NCBI GenBank assembly: GCA_028288725.1
Contig: JAQGIC010000047.1
Span: 1 to 64,000, forward strand
Source of the DNA: Rhodospirillales bacterium
GTDB taxonomy: Bacteria > Pseudomonadota > Alphaproteobacteria > ATCC43930 > CGMCC-115725
DNA: 64,000 nucleotides
Reading direction: 5' to 3'
In this document: piece by piece, positions 52,526 to 61,354 of the stretch
How the letters are laid out: each line of letters begins with the position of its first letter
How positions within the stretch are numbered: position 1 is the first letter of the stretch
Made by a program: the position numbers and the translations under genes
Notes under the pieces: model-generated
What the model was told of the DNA's origin: nothing
Database searches by the model: none
What the model saw: only the letters and a program-made list of their open reading frames with translations

Positions 52526-53402
52526 GCTGCTGACGTTCGCGCAGCTGGTGCTGAACGGGCTGGCGTTGGGGGCCGCCTATGCGCTGGTGGCTTTGGGCTT
52601 CGTCCTGGTGCTGAACGCGACGGGTGCGGTCAATTTCGCGCAAGGCGACATGGTCATGCTCGGCGGCTATGCCGCGGTGGCGCTGGCCCGCGCGCTGCCG
52701 GTGCCGGGACTGCTCCTGCTGCCGCTGGTCATGGCCGCGATGGCCGGGTTCGGGCTGCTGTTCTCGGCGCTCGCCTGGCGACCGTTCCGGCATCGGCCGC
52801 CGATTTTCGGCCTGCTCGCGACGGTGGCGCTGGGCCTGGCCCTGCAGGAAGCGATGAACGCGCTCGAAGGGGCGGGGCCCCAGGCCGGTCCTGCCCTGCT
52901 CGGCGTCGGCGAGATCCGGCTCGGCCCGCTCGGCCTGTCGCGCGCCTCGCTCGGTATTCTGCTCGCCTGTCTCGGGCTGGGGCTGGCCCAGGGCTGGCTG
53001 CTCGGGCGGACGCAGTTCGGCCGGCGTCTGAGGGCAAGCGCCCAGGACCCGGTGACGGCGCGGGCGCTCGGCATTCCGGTCGACCGGCTGATCGCCGTCA
53101 GTTTCATGCTGGCGGCCGCCCTCGCCGGGGCGGTCGGGCTCTTGCTGTCGGGGCCCTATTTCGTCACGCCGACTTCGGGCACCGATCTGATCCTGCGCGC
53201 CTATATCGCCGTCGCCATCGGCGGCTGGGGCTCGCTCAGGGGCGCCGTCGTGGGCGCGCTGCTGATCGCCCTGTTCGAGAGCGTCGTCGCCGGCTATGCG
53301 AGTTCGGTCGCGGCGACCGCCGCGCTCTATGGTGCCGTGCTGCTGCTGTTGATGGTGCGGCCGTCCGGCCTGTTCCCGGCACCGCTGGGGCGGCGGGCAT
53401 GA
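52515..53402 (+). CDS. LivH-type ABC transporter permease
   Basis: This 295-residue inner-membrane permease of branched-chain amino-acid importers has about eight helices. Family marks are LAYALVALGFVLVLNATGAVNFAQGDMVMLGGYAAV near 18-55 and the EAA-type loop ASAQDPVTARALGIPVDRLIAVSFMLAAALAG near 173-204. It overlaps livK by 11 bases and the fused LivM-LivG start by four bases. Confidence 0.92.
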   Translation: MPAELLTFAQLVLNGLALGAAYALVALGFVLVLNATGAVNFAQGDMVMLGGYAAVALARALPVPGLLLLPLVMAAMAGFGLLFSALAWRPFRHRPPIFGLLATVALGLALQEAMNALEGAGPQAGPALLGVGEIRLGPLGLSRASLGILLACLGLGLAQGWLLGRTQFGRRLRASAQDPVTARALGIPVDRLIAVSFMLAAALAGAVGLLLSGPYFVTPTSGTDLILRAYIAVAIGGWGSLRGAVVGALLIALFESVVAGYASSVAATAALYGAVLLLLMVRPSGLFPAPLGRRA

Positions 53403-55036
53403 TGCGGCCGGCCTCGCTCGTCGGGTTGGCGATCGCCCTCTGGCTGCTCGTCGTGCTGCTGCTGGGCTCCGGCTATGAACAGCGGCTGATGGCGCTCGCC
53501 GCCGGCTATGCGCTGATGGCGATCGGCTATCAGCTCGTGTTCGGGCAGGCCGGCGCCTTGTCGCTGGCCCAAGGCGCCTGTTTCGCGATCGGCGCCTATA
53601 CGGCTGGGATCCTTGGCGGCAGATTGGGCTGGCCGCTGTGGGCGGAGCTGCCGGCGGTCGTGCTGGTGCCGGCGGCGCTGGCGGGTCTGGCCCATACGCC
53701 GGTCCGGCGGCTCGACGGTCATTTTTTCGCGCTGGCGACGTTGGGGTTCGCGGTGCTGGTCCGGCTCGTCGCGGTCGATGCCCAGGGCCTGACCGGCGGC
53801 GCCAACGGGCTGGTTGGCGTGCCGGCATTCGGTCGGGGCCCCGGCGCGATGCTGGTCGGCTGGAGCCTGGTCGGGCTTGGCGCGGCGCTGGCCCTGTGGC
53901 TGACGCGCGGCGGCAACGGACCGGCCCTGGCGTTGGTGCGGGGCGACGCGGATCTCGCCCGGGCGAGCGGCCTCGATCCGGAGCGCATCCGCGCGCGCGG
54001 CTTTGTGCTGGCCGCGGGCTTTGCGGGGGCTGGCGGCGCCTTGCAAGCCCATGTGCTGGGTCTGGTCTCGCCGGACGTGGCCGAATTCTCGGTCATGGTC
54101 GGGTGCCTCGCCATGGTGGTCATCGGCGGTCGCGGCTCCGTCATGGGCGCCGTCCTGGGTGCCTTGCTGATCGGACATCTGCCGGAATGGCTGCGGCCGT
54201 TGGGGGCCTCCTATCGCGTCGCCTACGGGCTCGGCCTATTCGCCTGTCTGCTGGTTGCGCCGGCGGGACTGATCGGATCGCTGGAACGGTTCTGGCCGAT
54301 GCGCCGGGCCGCGCGTCCGGTGGCGGGGCAGCGAGCGGCGCCCGCCGTCGCCACCCTGCGGATCGACGGCGTCGAGAAATCCTATGGCGGCATCGCCGTG
54401 CTGCGGGACGTGACGCTCGAGGTCCGGCCGGGCGAAATCGTCGGGCTGATCGGTCCGAACGGTTCGGGCAAGACGACGCTGGTCAATCTGATCAGCGGCC
54501 TCGACCGTCCCGATCGAGGGACGATCAGCCTCGGCGAGCGCCGGCTCGACCGCCTGTCACCCGACCGGATCGCGCTGGCCGGTGTCGCCCGCAGCTTCCA
54601 AACCCCGGCACCGCCGGATGGCATGGCGCCGCTCGATCTGGTCACCGCAGCCCTGGCGGCGAAGCGCGGGTGCGCCGGGTTCGGGGCGGCGGCCGAACTC
54701 GAACCGCTGCAGGGCCGGGCCGCCGACCTGCTGCAGCGGGCCTGGTCGACCGACATCGCCCGCGCGCTGGCGCTCGATCCCGCCGTCCTGCTGCTCGACG
54801 AGCCGGCGGCCGGATTGGATGCCGGCGAGCGCGACCGGCTGGGCCTGCTGCTGCGCGCTTTGGCGGCGGAGGGCCGCGGTCTGCTCGTGATCGAGCATGA
54901 CATGGGTTTCCTGATGGGGCTGGTCGACCGGGTCGCGGTGCTGCTCGACGGACGCATCGCGCTGATCGGCACGCCGGACGCGGTGCGGGCCGACCCCGGC
55001 GTGCGCGCGGCCTATCTGGGGACGGTGCCATGCTGA
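53399..55036 (+). CDS. LivM-LivG fusion: permease joined to ABC ATPase
   Basis: The 545-residue protein fuses a LivM permease (about 1-300; LSLAQGACFAIGAYTAG near 55 and GGANGLVGVPAFG near 135) to a LivG-type ATPase (about 318-545). The ATPase has Walker A GLIGPNGSGKTTL near 350 and Walker B VLLLDEPAAGLD near 465, followed by the H-loop IEHDM. But the LSxGQ signature is missing: between the Q loop (SFQTPAPP) and Walker B the sequence runs LQGRAADLLQRAWSTDIARAL, about 25-30 residues shorter than usual. The partner LivF keeps a normal signature, so only one composite ATP site would work. Confidence 0.9.
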   Translation: MMRPASLVGLAIALWLLVVLLLGSGYEQRLMALAAGYALMAIGYQLVFGQAGALSLAQGACFAIGAYTAGILGGRLGWPLWAELPAVVLVPAALAGLAHTPVRRLDGHFFALATLGFAVLVRLVAVDAQGLTGGANGLVGVPAFGRGPGAMLVGWSLVGLGAALALWLTRGGNGPALALVRGDADLARASGLDPERIRARGFVLAAGFAGAGGALQAHVLGLVSPDVAEFSVMVGCLAMVVIGGRGSVMGAVLGALLIGHLPEWLRPLGASYRVAYGLGLFACLLVAPAGLIGSLERFWPMRRAARPVAGQRAAPAVATLRIDGVEKSYGGIAVLRDVTLEVRPGEIVGLIGPNGSGKTTLVNLISGLDRPDRGTISLGERRLDRLSPDRIALAGVARSFQTPAPPDGMAPLDLVTAALAAKRGCAGFGAAAELEPLQGRAADLLQRAWSTDIARALALDPAVLLLDEPAAGLDAGERDRLGLLLRALAAEGRGLLVIEHDMGFLMGLVDRVAVLLDGRIALIGTPDAVRADPGVRAAYLGTVPC

Positions 55037-55722
55037 GGCTCGATCGGGTTGGGATCCTGCGCGGCGGCGCTGTCGACGTCGACCTGGCCGCGGGCATCAC
55101 CGCCTTGCTCGGCCCGAACGGTGCCGGCAAGACCGAGCTGCTGGAGGCGGTGATGGGCTTGCGCCGCCCGCTCGCCGGATCGATCTATTTGGACGGCGCC
55201 GATATCGCTCGCTGGACGCCGGAGCGGCGGTCGCGCGCCGGCATCGGCTGGTGCCCGGAGGGGCGACGGATCTTCCCCGGGCTGAGCGTCATGGAAAATC
55301 TGGAGCTGGTCGCGACCGTCGGCCGGATGGAACGGCGACGACGCCTCGATCGGGTGCTGGGCTATCTGCCGGCGCTTGCCGACAAACGCGGGGCCGCGGC
55401 CTGGACCTTATCGGGCGGTCAGCAGCAGATGCTGGCGATCGGCAGAGCGCTGATGACCGCGCCGCGGATCCTGCTGCTGGACGAGCCGTCGCGGGGCCTG
55501 GCACCGGTGCTGGTCGCCGACCTGTTCGCGCTGCTGCGGATGCTGGCGGATGACGGCCTGACGATATTGCTGGCGGAGCAGGCGGTCGCCGCAGCCTTGA
55601 ACATCGCCGACCGTGGCTTGGTGTTGGAGCATGGGAGGCTGCAGGCGAGCGGCACGGCTGCGGAAATTCGCACCCATGCAGCACTGGAGCGCAGCTTGCT
55701 GGGTGCAGGCCGCTACAGTTAG
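55030..55722 (+). CDS. LivF-type ABC transporter ATPase
   Basis: This 230-residue second ATPase of the branched-chain amino-acid-type importer has Walker A ALLGPNGAGKTELLEA near 28-42 (Glu after Lys-Thr instead of the usual Thr/Leu), the LivF block GWCPEGRRIFPGLSVMENLELVA near 75, the signature TLSGGQQQMLAIGRAL near 128 and Walker B RILLLDEPSRGLAP near 148. It overlaps the fusion protein by seven bases. Its 3' end overlaps a convergent hypothetical gene by four bases. Confidence 0.93.
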   Translation: MLRLDRVGILRGGAVDVDLAAGITALLGPNGAGKTELLEAVMGLRRPLAGSIYLDGADIARWTPERRSRAGIGWCPEGRRIFPGLSVMENLELVATVGRMERRRRLDRVLGYLPALADKRGAAAWTLSGGQQQMLAIGRALMTAPRILLLDEPSRGLAPVLVADLFALLRMLADDGLTILLAEQAVAAALNIADRGLVLEHGRLQASGTAAEIRTHAALERSLLGAGRYS

Positions 55723-56072
55723 GCCTGCAGCCGGCGTTCGGGCATCACCGCCGCCGGTTCGATCTTGCGGGCGGCGAGGAAGGCGGCGAAGTCTTTTGGC
55801 GACAGCCAGGCAGCGGTGCATTCCGCGGGCAGCGCGATCGTGTCGAACTGGTCCGGCGCGGTCTCGCCCAGCGGCTGCCAGGCCGCGTCCGTCAGCACGA
55901 TCTTGCCGGCCGGCAATCCGGCGTTGATGCGGATCGTAAGGCCGCGATATTCCACCACCTTTGGTCGGCCGCCGAGCTTGACCCAGACATAACCGACCAG
56001 ACCGAAGACGCAGGCCAGCAGAATCCCGAACAGGATCATGCTGAAAACGTCGCCTGACGGGGGCATGGACAT
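55719..56072 (-). CDS. Membrane-anchored protein of unknown function
   Basis: This 117-residue protein has one N-terminal membrane helix near 12-32 (MILFGILLACVFGLVGYVWV) and a soluble domain containing RGLTIRINAGLPAGKIVLTDAAWQPLGE. No family is recognised. The ATG at 56072 was chosen over a TTG upstream. It overlaps the convergent livF end by four bases. The 216-base region upstream is AT-richer than average and contains a long-range inverted repeat. Confidence 0.6.
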   Translation of the reverse strand: MSMPPSGDVFSMILFGILLACVFGLVGYVWVKLGGRPKVVEYRGLTIRINAGLPAGKIVLTDAAWQPLGETAPDQFDTIALPAECTAAWLSPKDFAAFLAARKIEPAAVMPERRLQA

Positions 56073-56245
56073 GAGGCTCAACCTTTTCGCTTAACCGAGG
56101 GCGGGTTCGACCCCGACGAGATCTCTGTTGCTCAAAAAGTTCGGGAGGCTCCAAAAGTGCGCTTCGGCATCTCGGCCTACCGCACTTGCCGGATTCTACC
56201 GGCGAAGCGAAAACAAAAGCTTTACGTTGAAAAGAAAATGCCAGG

Positions 56246-56308
56246 CCAAGCGACTTAATGCTTTGGATTTTAGAAAACTTCCATCTGTTTAACCGAAAAG
56301 TCGCTTGG
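56246..56308. repeat. 11-bp perfect inverted repeat with 41-base spacer
   Basis: CCAAGCGACTT (56246-56256) is repeated in inverted form as AAGTCGCTTGG (56298-56308). The right arm lies inside the last codons of the DUF2177 gene. It may be its terminator stem or a regulatory site. Confidence 0.45.
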
Positions 56309-56687
56309 CTATAACAACCGCGAGACCGCAGGCGCTCGCGGTAATCGCGCCGCCCCACAGGATATCGACGATCGCGAAGCTGACCGGCACGCCCTTGAGC
56401 GTGGCGAGGTTGCTGAGGTCGTAGGTGAGGTAGGCGAACAGCCCAAGCAGGCCGCCGCGGAGGGCCGCGGACTGCCAGTCGCCCGTCTCCAGCATTGGCC
56501 GGACCGCCATGACCAGCAGGCCGGCGGCATAGAGCAGGTAGAAGGCGACGGCCGCGGCGACGTTTATCTTCTCCGCCATGAGATGGCCGATGCTGCGCTG
56601 GTAGAAATCCTTGGCGATGAAGCCCAGCCAGCAGCCGTCGAGCACGGCCATGGCGACAAGCAGGCTGAGATACGCGGTTGCGAGCAT
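56289..56687 (-). CDS. DUF2177-family membrane protein
   Basis: This 132-residue integral membrane protein has about four helices. The family start YLSLLVAMAVLDGCWLGFIAKDFYQRSIGHLM near 5-37 and YLTYDLSNLATLKG near 85-98 match DUF2177. The role of the family is unknown. The ATG at 56687 gives the usual length. It lies 117 bases downstream of a 52-residue glycine-rich membrane protein on the same strand, with a hairpin between them. Confidence 0.85.
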   Translation of the reverse strand: MLATAYLSLLVAMAVLDGCWLGFIAKDFYQRSIGHLMAEKINVAAAVAFYLLYAAGLLVMAVRPMLETGDWQSAALRGGLLGLFAYLTYDLSNLATLKGVPVSFAIVDILWGGAITASACGLAVVIAKRLFG

Positions 56688-56743
56688 CGCCAAGGTGGAT
56701 CTCCGATCGGGTTCGAGCGTGTGGCCGACATCCAGATATGGCA

Positions 56744-56776
56744 ACGCCCCCGAAGCGCAAGGCTTCGAGGGCGTGA
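56744..56776 (-). terminator. Hairpin after the small Gly-rich gene
   Basis: ACGCCC.CGAAGC pairs with GCTTCG.GGGCGT around a short loop. No clear T run follows on the minus strand, so termination strength is doubtful. Confidence 0.45.
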
Positions 56777-56803
56777 TCGTCATGCCGGGAGGGTTCCGGC
56801 CGG

Positions 56804-56962
56804 TCAACCCATATGAGGGCTGCCGAACAGCGCCAGCACGATCAGCACGATGATGACCACGCCGATGATGCCGATCCCGCCGCCGCCGTAGTAGTTCCGG
56901 CGATAGCCGTAGAAGCCGCCGCCGCCGAACAGCAGGATAAGGATGATGAGAAGTATCAACAT
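56804..56962 (-). CDS. 52-residue Gly-rich membrane protein
   Basis: This is a short gene. The product begins MLILLIILILLFGGGGFYGY, continues with an Arg-Arg-Asn-Tyr-Tyr-Gly stretch, and has a second hydrophobic run (GIGIIGVVIIVLIVLALFGS) that could span the membrane. GGAGA precedes the ATG at six bases. Similar tiny Gly/Tyr proteins occur in many alphaproteobacteria, often near stress genes. Function is unknown. It was found by reading the sequence because it is too short for the usual length cut. Confidence 0.7.
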   Translation of the reverse strand: MLILLIILILLFGGGGFYGYRRNYYGGGGIGIIGVVIIVLIVLALFGSPHMG

Positions 56963-57031
56963 GACCGTTCTCCGAGTTCTTTTGTCTGCATCTCAATCCG
57001 GGCGGCCCGGATCGGTTCCATTTTTCGACGA

Positions 57032-58528
57032 TCAGGCTGCCTCGGGCGCCAACTCCTCGTAGAGCCTGCGGTATTGGGCGGCGGGGCCACGCCAGGAGAA
57101 ATCGCGGGTCATGCCGTTGCGTTGCAGCTGACGCCAGGAGTCCGGGCGCGCGTAGAATTCCAGCGCAGTGTCGATCGCATCCAGCATGCCGACGGCATTG
57201 GCCTCGTCGAACTGGAAGCCGCTCGCCTTGCCGCCGGCGATGGGCGTGGCCCCGACCGCGGTCACCGAGTCCCTGAGACCGCCCACGGCCCGCACGATCG
57301 GCACGGTGCCATAGCGCATCGCATAGATCGGCGTCAGGCCGCAGGGCTCGAACCGGGCGCCATGGATCAGCATGTCGCCGCCGGCCATCAGCTGATGCGC
57401 CCAATTCTCCCGATAGCCGATTCGCACGGCGATGCGCCCCGGCGCCCGGGCCGGCCAGGCGGCGAAGCCGTCCTGCAACGGGATCGCGCCCTTGCCCGTG
57501 ATCGCGACCTGAACCTGCGGCCGCTCCATCAGATCGGGTATCAGCTCCAGCAAAGTGTCGGCCATCTTCTGGCTCTCCAACCGGGCCGCGAACACGAACA
57601 GCGGCGCGGTCGGGTCTTCGGCTAGGCCCCATTCCCGCTGCAGGACCGCCTTGCAGCGCGCCTTGTCGGCGATATCGTCGGCCGAATAGGAACAATCGAT
57701 CATCGGGTCTTCGGCCGGGTTCCACAGCATCTCGTCGATCCCGTTCATGATGCCAATCAGATCGGTCTGGCGGCGGGCCAGCACGCCTTCCAGCCCCATG
57801 CCGAATTCTGGCGTCACGATCTCGCAGGCATAGCTCGGGCTGACGGTGGTCAGCTTGTCGGCGAAATTGATGCCGCCCTTCAGGAACGAAATCTGGCCGA
57901 AATATTCGACGCCCTCGACCGAGAAGCAGCCGCGGGGCAGGTCCAGTTGCGGCAGCATGCAGGGTGGGAACAGGCCCTGGAAGGCGAGATTATGGAGCGT
58001 CATGATCGTGCGCGGCCGATGCCCGGGCTGGGCGGCGATCAGCACTGGAACGAGACCGGTATGCCAGTCGTTGCAATGGACGATATCGGCACGCCAGTTC
58101 GGCAGGACACGGCCCATGGCCATCTCGACCACGGCATGGGCGAGGGCGGCGAAGCGGATCGCATTGTCCGCCCATTCGCGCCCGTCTTCATCGATATACA
58201 GGCCGCCGGGACGCCTGAACGAGCTGGGCTGGTCCAACAGCACCACCTCGATATCGCTGCCGGGCATCATGCCGATCAGCAGCCGCGCCGGTCCGCCGGG
58301 CAGGTTCGGCAGCACGGCGATCTCCGTGGCGTCGCCGACCGCCGCGATGGCGCTGTCGTAGCCGGGCAGCATCAGCAGCATATCCACGTCACCATCCCTG
58401 GCCAGGGCCAGGGGGAGTGCGCCGCACACGTCGGCCAATCCCCCCGTCTTGGCCAGCGGATAGATCTCCGACGACACGAACAGGACACGGACGCGATTGG
58501 CAATCGCTCGGGCGGATTGTGGCTTCAT
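57032..58528 (-). CDS. glgA: Glycogen synthase (ADP-glucose type), GlgA
   Basis: This GT5 enzyme adds glucose from ADP-glucose to glycogen. It has 498 residues from the chosen ATG at 58528. The nucleotide-sugar motif PLAKTGGLADV near 24-34, the HCNDWHTGLVP block near 153 and the RFEPCGLTPIYAMRYGTVPIV block near 392-412 are typical. The frame is open to 58630 but the extra N-terminal part is not conserved. It is alone on its strand, but lies near a GH15 enzyme and a GH13 enzyme. Confidence 0.94.
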   Translation of the reverse strand: MKPQSARAIANRVRVLFVSSEIYPLAKTGGLADVCGALPLALARDGDVDMLLMLPGYDSAIAAVGDATEIAVLPNLPGGPARLLIGMMPGSDIEVVLLDQPSSFRRPGGLYIDEDGREWADNAIRFAALAHAVVEMAMGRVLPNWRADIVHCNDWHTGLVPVLIAAQPGHRPRTIMTLHNLAFQGLFPPCMLPQLDLPRGCFSVEGVEYFGQISFLKGGINFADKLTTVSPSYACEIVTPEFGMGLEGVLARRQTDLIGIMNGIDEMLWNPAEDPMIDCSYSADDIADKARCKAVLQREWGLAEDPTAPLFVFAARLESQKMADTLLELIPDLMERPQVQVAITGKGAIPLQDGFAAWPARAPGRIAVRIGYRENWAHQLMAGGDMLIHGARFEPCGLTPIYAMRYGTVPIVRAVGGLRDSVTAVGATPIAGGKASGFQFDEANAVGMLDAIDTALEFYARPDSWRQLQRNGMTRDFSWRGPAAQYRRLYEELAPEAA

Positions 58529-58703
58529 CCTGGACGCCTTCCGATATTGGAAACCGCATCCAAAACACCGCCGGGTCAGGTTGGTTGCAGCGCAATATCC
58601 CTTTTTGGACACTTTCAAAAATCGAAACATCGATGGCTCGGAACCGCAGGGTGTCGTGGCGGGTTATGTGCGGTGGCTCCATCGCCATGAAGGAGTGCTG
58701 ACC

Positions 58704-59018
58704 ATGCGAAATTCTTTGCTGGCACTTGCCGCCCTCGCTCTGGTGCCCATCGGTGCGGTAGCCCAGGTCGCCGGCACGCCGCCCGCCGCCGCCGTCGGAC
58801 CCGCGCCCGCGCCCAGCGGCCCGGACACGCCGGTCGCGACCGTTCCCGGCACGGTCCGCGCAGCACCGCCCACCTCGAACGAGAGCCTGCCGTTGCCGTC
58901 GGTCGATAGCAGCGGCGCCAATCGCTCCAACGAATCGATCACCGGCCAAGTCAAGGCGCCGATCGGCGCACCGCGACTGCCGGGCGAGCCGTCCAACCCG
59001 CCGACCGGTCCGGACTAA
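58704..59018 (+). CDS. Small secreted Pro/Ala-rich protein
   Basis: This 104-residue protein has a Sec signal peptide (MRNSLLALAALALVPIGAVAQ, cleavage near 20). The mature region is low-complexity and rich in Pro, Ala, Ser and Gly, so it is probably disordered. The ATG follows AAGGAG. A perfect 13-bp hairpin follows the stop. No function is assigned. Confidence 0.6.
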   Translation: MRNSLLALAALALVPIGAVAQVAGTPPAAAVGPAPAPSGPDTPVATVPGTVRAAPPTSNESLPLPSVDSSGANRSNESITGQVKAPIGAPRLPGEPSNPPTGPD

Positions 59019-59045
59019 TAGTCCCGGACGGCCGACGGACCTGAA

Positions 59046-59077
59046 AACAGGGCGGCCGTAGTTGCGGCCGCCCTGTT
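59046..59077. terminator. GC-rich hairpin after the small secreted gene
   Basis: AACAGGGCGGCCG (59046-59058) pairs perfectly with CGGCCGCCCTGTT (59065-59077). It lacks a long T run but the position right after a stop codon supports a terminator. Confidence 0.65.
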
Positions 59078-59232
59078 CGCTTGTGTGGACTTCGCCGGCG
59101 GCCTTCTGCTTCCAGTCATCGAGATGCCCTTCAAGCTTCCGGCAACCTTCGTTCGCATGCGGTGTGACAACGCGTGAGGGAACAGGTGTTCGCAAGCCGC
59201 TGTTCGCAGAAGACAAATCCGAGGAGAACTGC

Positions 59233-61017
59233 GTGACCCAACTCGCCGATCAGCCGCTACCCATCGAAGATTATGCGTTGATCGGGGACTGCAGAACGGC
59301 GGCGCTCGCCGGCCGCGACGGTTCCATCGATTGGCTTTGCTGGCCGCGCTTCGACAGCGGCGCGTGCTTTGCGGCCTTGCTCGGCACATCCGAGAACGGA
59401 CGCTGGCGCATCGCGCCCGCGGCGGCCGGCGCCACGGTCCACCGATCCTACCGGGACGGCACGATGGTGCTGGAGACGGTGTTCGATACCGAGGATGGCC
59501 AAGTCGCGATCATCGATTTCATGGCGATGGGCGCAGACGATTCCTCGCTCGTCCGGCTGGTGGAGGGCCGGCGTGGCCGGGTCGCCATGCGGCTCGATCT
59601 CAGCGTGCGCTTCGACTACGGCATCACGGTGCCGTGGGTCACCCAGTTGGCGGACAAATCGGGCCTGAGCATCATCGCCGGGCCGAACGGCATCACGCTG
59701 CGCTGCCCGGTCGACCTCAGGGGCGAAGGCCTGTCGACTGTCGCCGATTTTACCGTCGAGGCCGGCCAGACCGTGTCGTTCGTCATGACTTATGCCGCAT
59801 CGCACCTGCCGCTCCTGCTGCCGCTCGACGGGCGCGCCGCCCTTGCCTCGACCGAGCAGGCGTGGCGCGAGTGGAGCGGGCGCTGCAGCTACCGGGGCGA
59901 ATTTCGGGAGCCCGTGCTGCGCTCGCTCCTGACCCTGAAGGCGCTGACGTTCGGTGCGACCGGCGGCATCGTCGCGGCGCCGACCACCTCGCTGCCGGAG
60001 CAATTGGGCGGGCGGCGCAACTGGGATTATCGCTTCTGCTGGCTGCGCGACGCGACGCTGACCTTGATGGCGCTGATGCGGGGCGGCTATTTCGACGAGG
60101 CGCAGGCCTGGCGCGACTGGCTGCATCGCAGCATCGCGGGCGCGCCCGACCAGTTGCAGATCATGTACGGCATCGCCGGCGAGCGCCAATTGATGGAGTG
60201 GGAGGTGCCCTGGCTCATGGGCTATCAAGGTGCCGTGCCGGTCCGTGTCGGCAATGCGGCGGCGGGGCAGGTCCAGCTCGACGTCTATGGCGAGGTGATG
60301 GGGGCGCTGCACCGCGCGCGGGAAAGCGGGCTCGCCGCACCTCCGTCGGCCTGGGATCTGCAGCGGACCATGATCGACCATCTGGCCGTGATCTGGGATC
60401 AGCCGGACGAGGGTATCTGGGAAGTGCGCGGCGGCCGGCGCAATTTCACTTTTTCCAAGATCATGGCCTGGGTCGCGATGGATCGCGCGATCAAGGATGC
60501 CGAGACCTATGCGCTGGAGGCACCGATCGACGACTGGTGCGCGCTGCGCGACCTGATCCATGAGACGGTCTGCCGCGAGGGCTTCGATCCCGTTCAGAAC
60601 AGCTTCACCCAAGCCTTCGGCCGCGCTCCGCTCGACGCGAGCCTGCTGCTGATCGCGACGGTCGGCTTCCTGCCGGCGGACGATCCGCGGGTCATCGGCA
60701 CGATCGCCGCGATCGAACGCGATCTGCTGGTCGATGGCTTCGTGCTGCGCTATCGCACTGAAACCGCCGTCGATGGCCTGCCACCCGGCGAAGGCGTGTT
60801 TCTGCCCTGCAGCTTCTGGCTGGTCGACGTCTACCTGCAGCAGGGCCGTACGGACGAGGCGCGCGCCCTGTTCGTGCGGTTGCTCGGCCTCTGCAACGAC
60901 GTCGGACTGATCTCCGAGGAATATGACCCGGCGACCAAGCGTCTGGTCGGCAATTTCCCTCAGGCCTTCACCCACGTGGCCCTGATCGCCGCCGCGCTCG
61001 ATCTGGTGAAAATCTAG
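59233..61017 (+). CDS. Glycoside hydrolase family 15 protein (glucoamylase/trehalase-like)
   Basis: This 594-residue GH15 enzyme releases glucose from alpha-glucosides or trehalose. The catalytic and substrate-binding blocks NWDYRFCWLRDATLTLMAL near 264-282, RQLMEWEVPWLMGYQG near 317 and VGLISEEYDPATKRLVGNFPQAFTHVALI near 557-585 (with the catalytic Glu of SEEYDP) are present. The N-terminal PIEDYALIGDCRTAALAGRDGSIDWLCWPRFD block is typical of bacterial GH15. A GTG start at 59233 fits a GAGGAG site. No signal peptide is seen, so it is cytosolic. Confidence 0.93.
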   Translation: MTQLADQPLPIEDYALIGDCRTAALAGRDGSIDWLCWPRFDSGACFAALLGTSENGRWRIAPAAAGATVHRSYRDGTMVLETVFDTEDGQVAIIDFMAMGADDSSLVRLVEGRRGRVAMRLDLSVRFDYGITVPWVTQLADKSGLSIIAGPNGITLRCPVDLRGEGLSTVADFTVEAGQTVSFVMTYAASHLPLLLPLDGRAALASTEQAWREWSGRCSYRGEFREPVLRSLLTLKALTFGATGGIVAAPTTSLPEQLGGRRNWDYRFCWLRDATLTLMALMRGGYFDEAQAWRDWLHRSIAGAPDQLQIMYGIAGERQLMEWEVPWLMGYQGAVPVRVGNAAAGQVQLDVYGEVMGALHRARESGLAAPPSAWDLQRTMIDHLAVIWDQPDEGIWEVRGGRRNFTFSKIMAWVAMDRAIKDAETYALEAPIDDWCALRDLIHETVCREGFDPVQNSFTQAFGRAPLDASLLLIATVGFLPADDPRVIGTIAAIERDLLVDGFVLRYRTETAVDGLPPGEGVFLPCSFWLVDVYLQQGRTDEARALFVRLLGLCNDVGLISEEYDPATKRLVGNFPQAFTHVALIAAALDLVKI

Positions 61018-61086
61018 CCGCCCGAGCGAACCCTGCCGGCGGATGCGTGTTGAGACACATGGTCCACGCTCGCGAGGAGACGCAAA

Positions 61087-61269
61087 ATGGCTACCGAGAC
61101 CGCCAAGCCGAACCCGAAGAAGGAAGAGGCTCTGGACGACGCGCTCGCCGACAGCTTTCCGGCCAGCGACCCCATCTCGCCCGGCGCGCCGCATCGCTCG
61201 ACCCGCGCTGACGAGAAGCACATCGCCGAGCATATCGCCAGTCGCGACGGCACCGCAGACGACAAGTAG
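61087..61269 (+). CDS. Small acidic protein with SFPASDP motif
   Basis: This 60-residue hydrophilic, charged protein carries DDALADSFPASDPISP near 17-32, a motif shared by many tiny alphaproteobacterial proteins of unknown role, often near stress genes. It has no signal peptide. A GCGAGGAGA-type site precedes the ATG. It stands between the GH15 gene and a PRC-barrel gene on the same strand. Confidence 0.75.
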   Translation: MATETAKPNPKKEEALDDALADSFPASDPISPGAPHRSTRADEKHIAEHIASRDGTADDK

Positions 61270-61354
61270 TTCGGAAATAAGCGGAACCGGATATGGGGTC
61301 ATCGGTTATTACCCCGTCCGTCCGCTGGACGGTTAGATAAGAATGGAGATTAAA

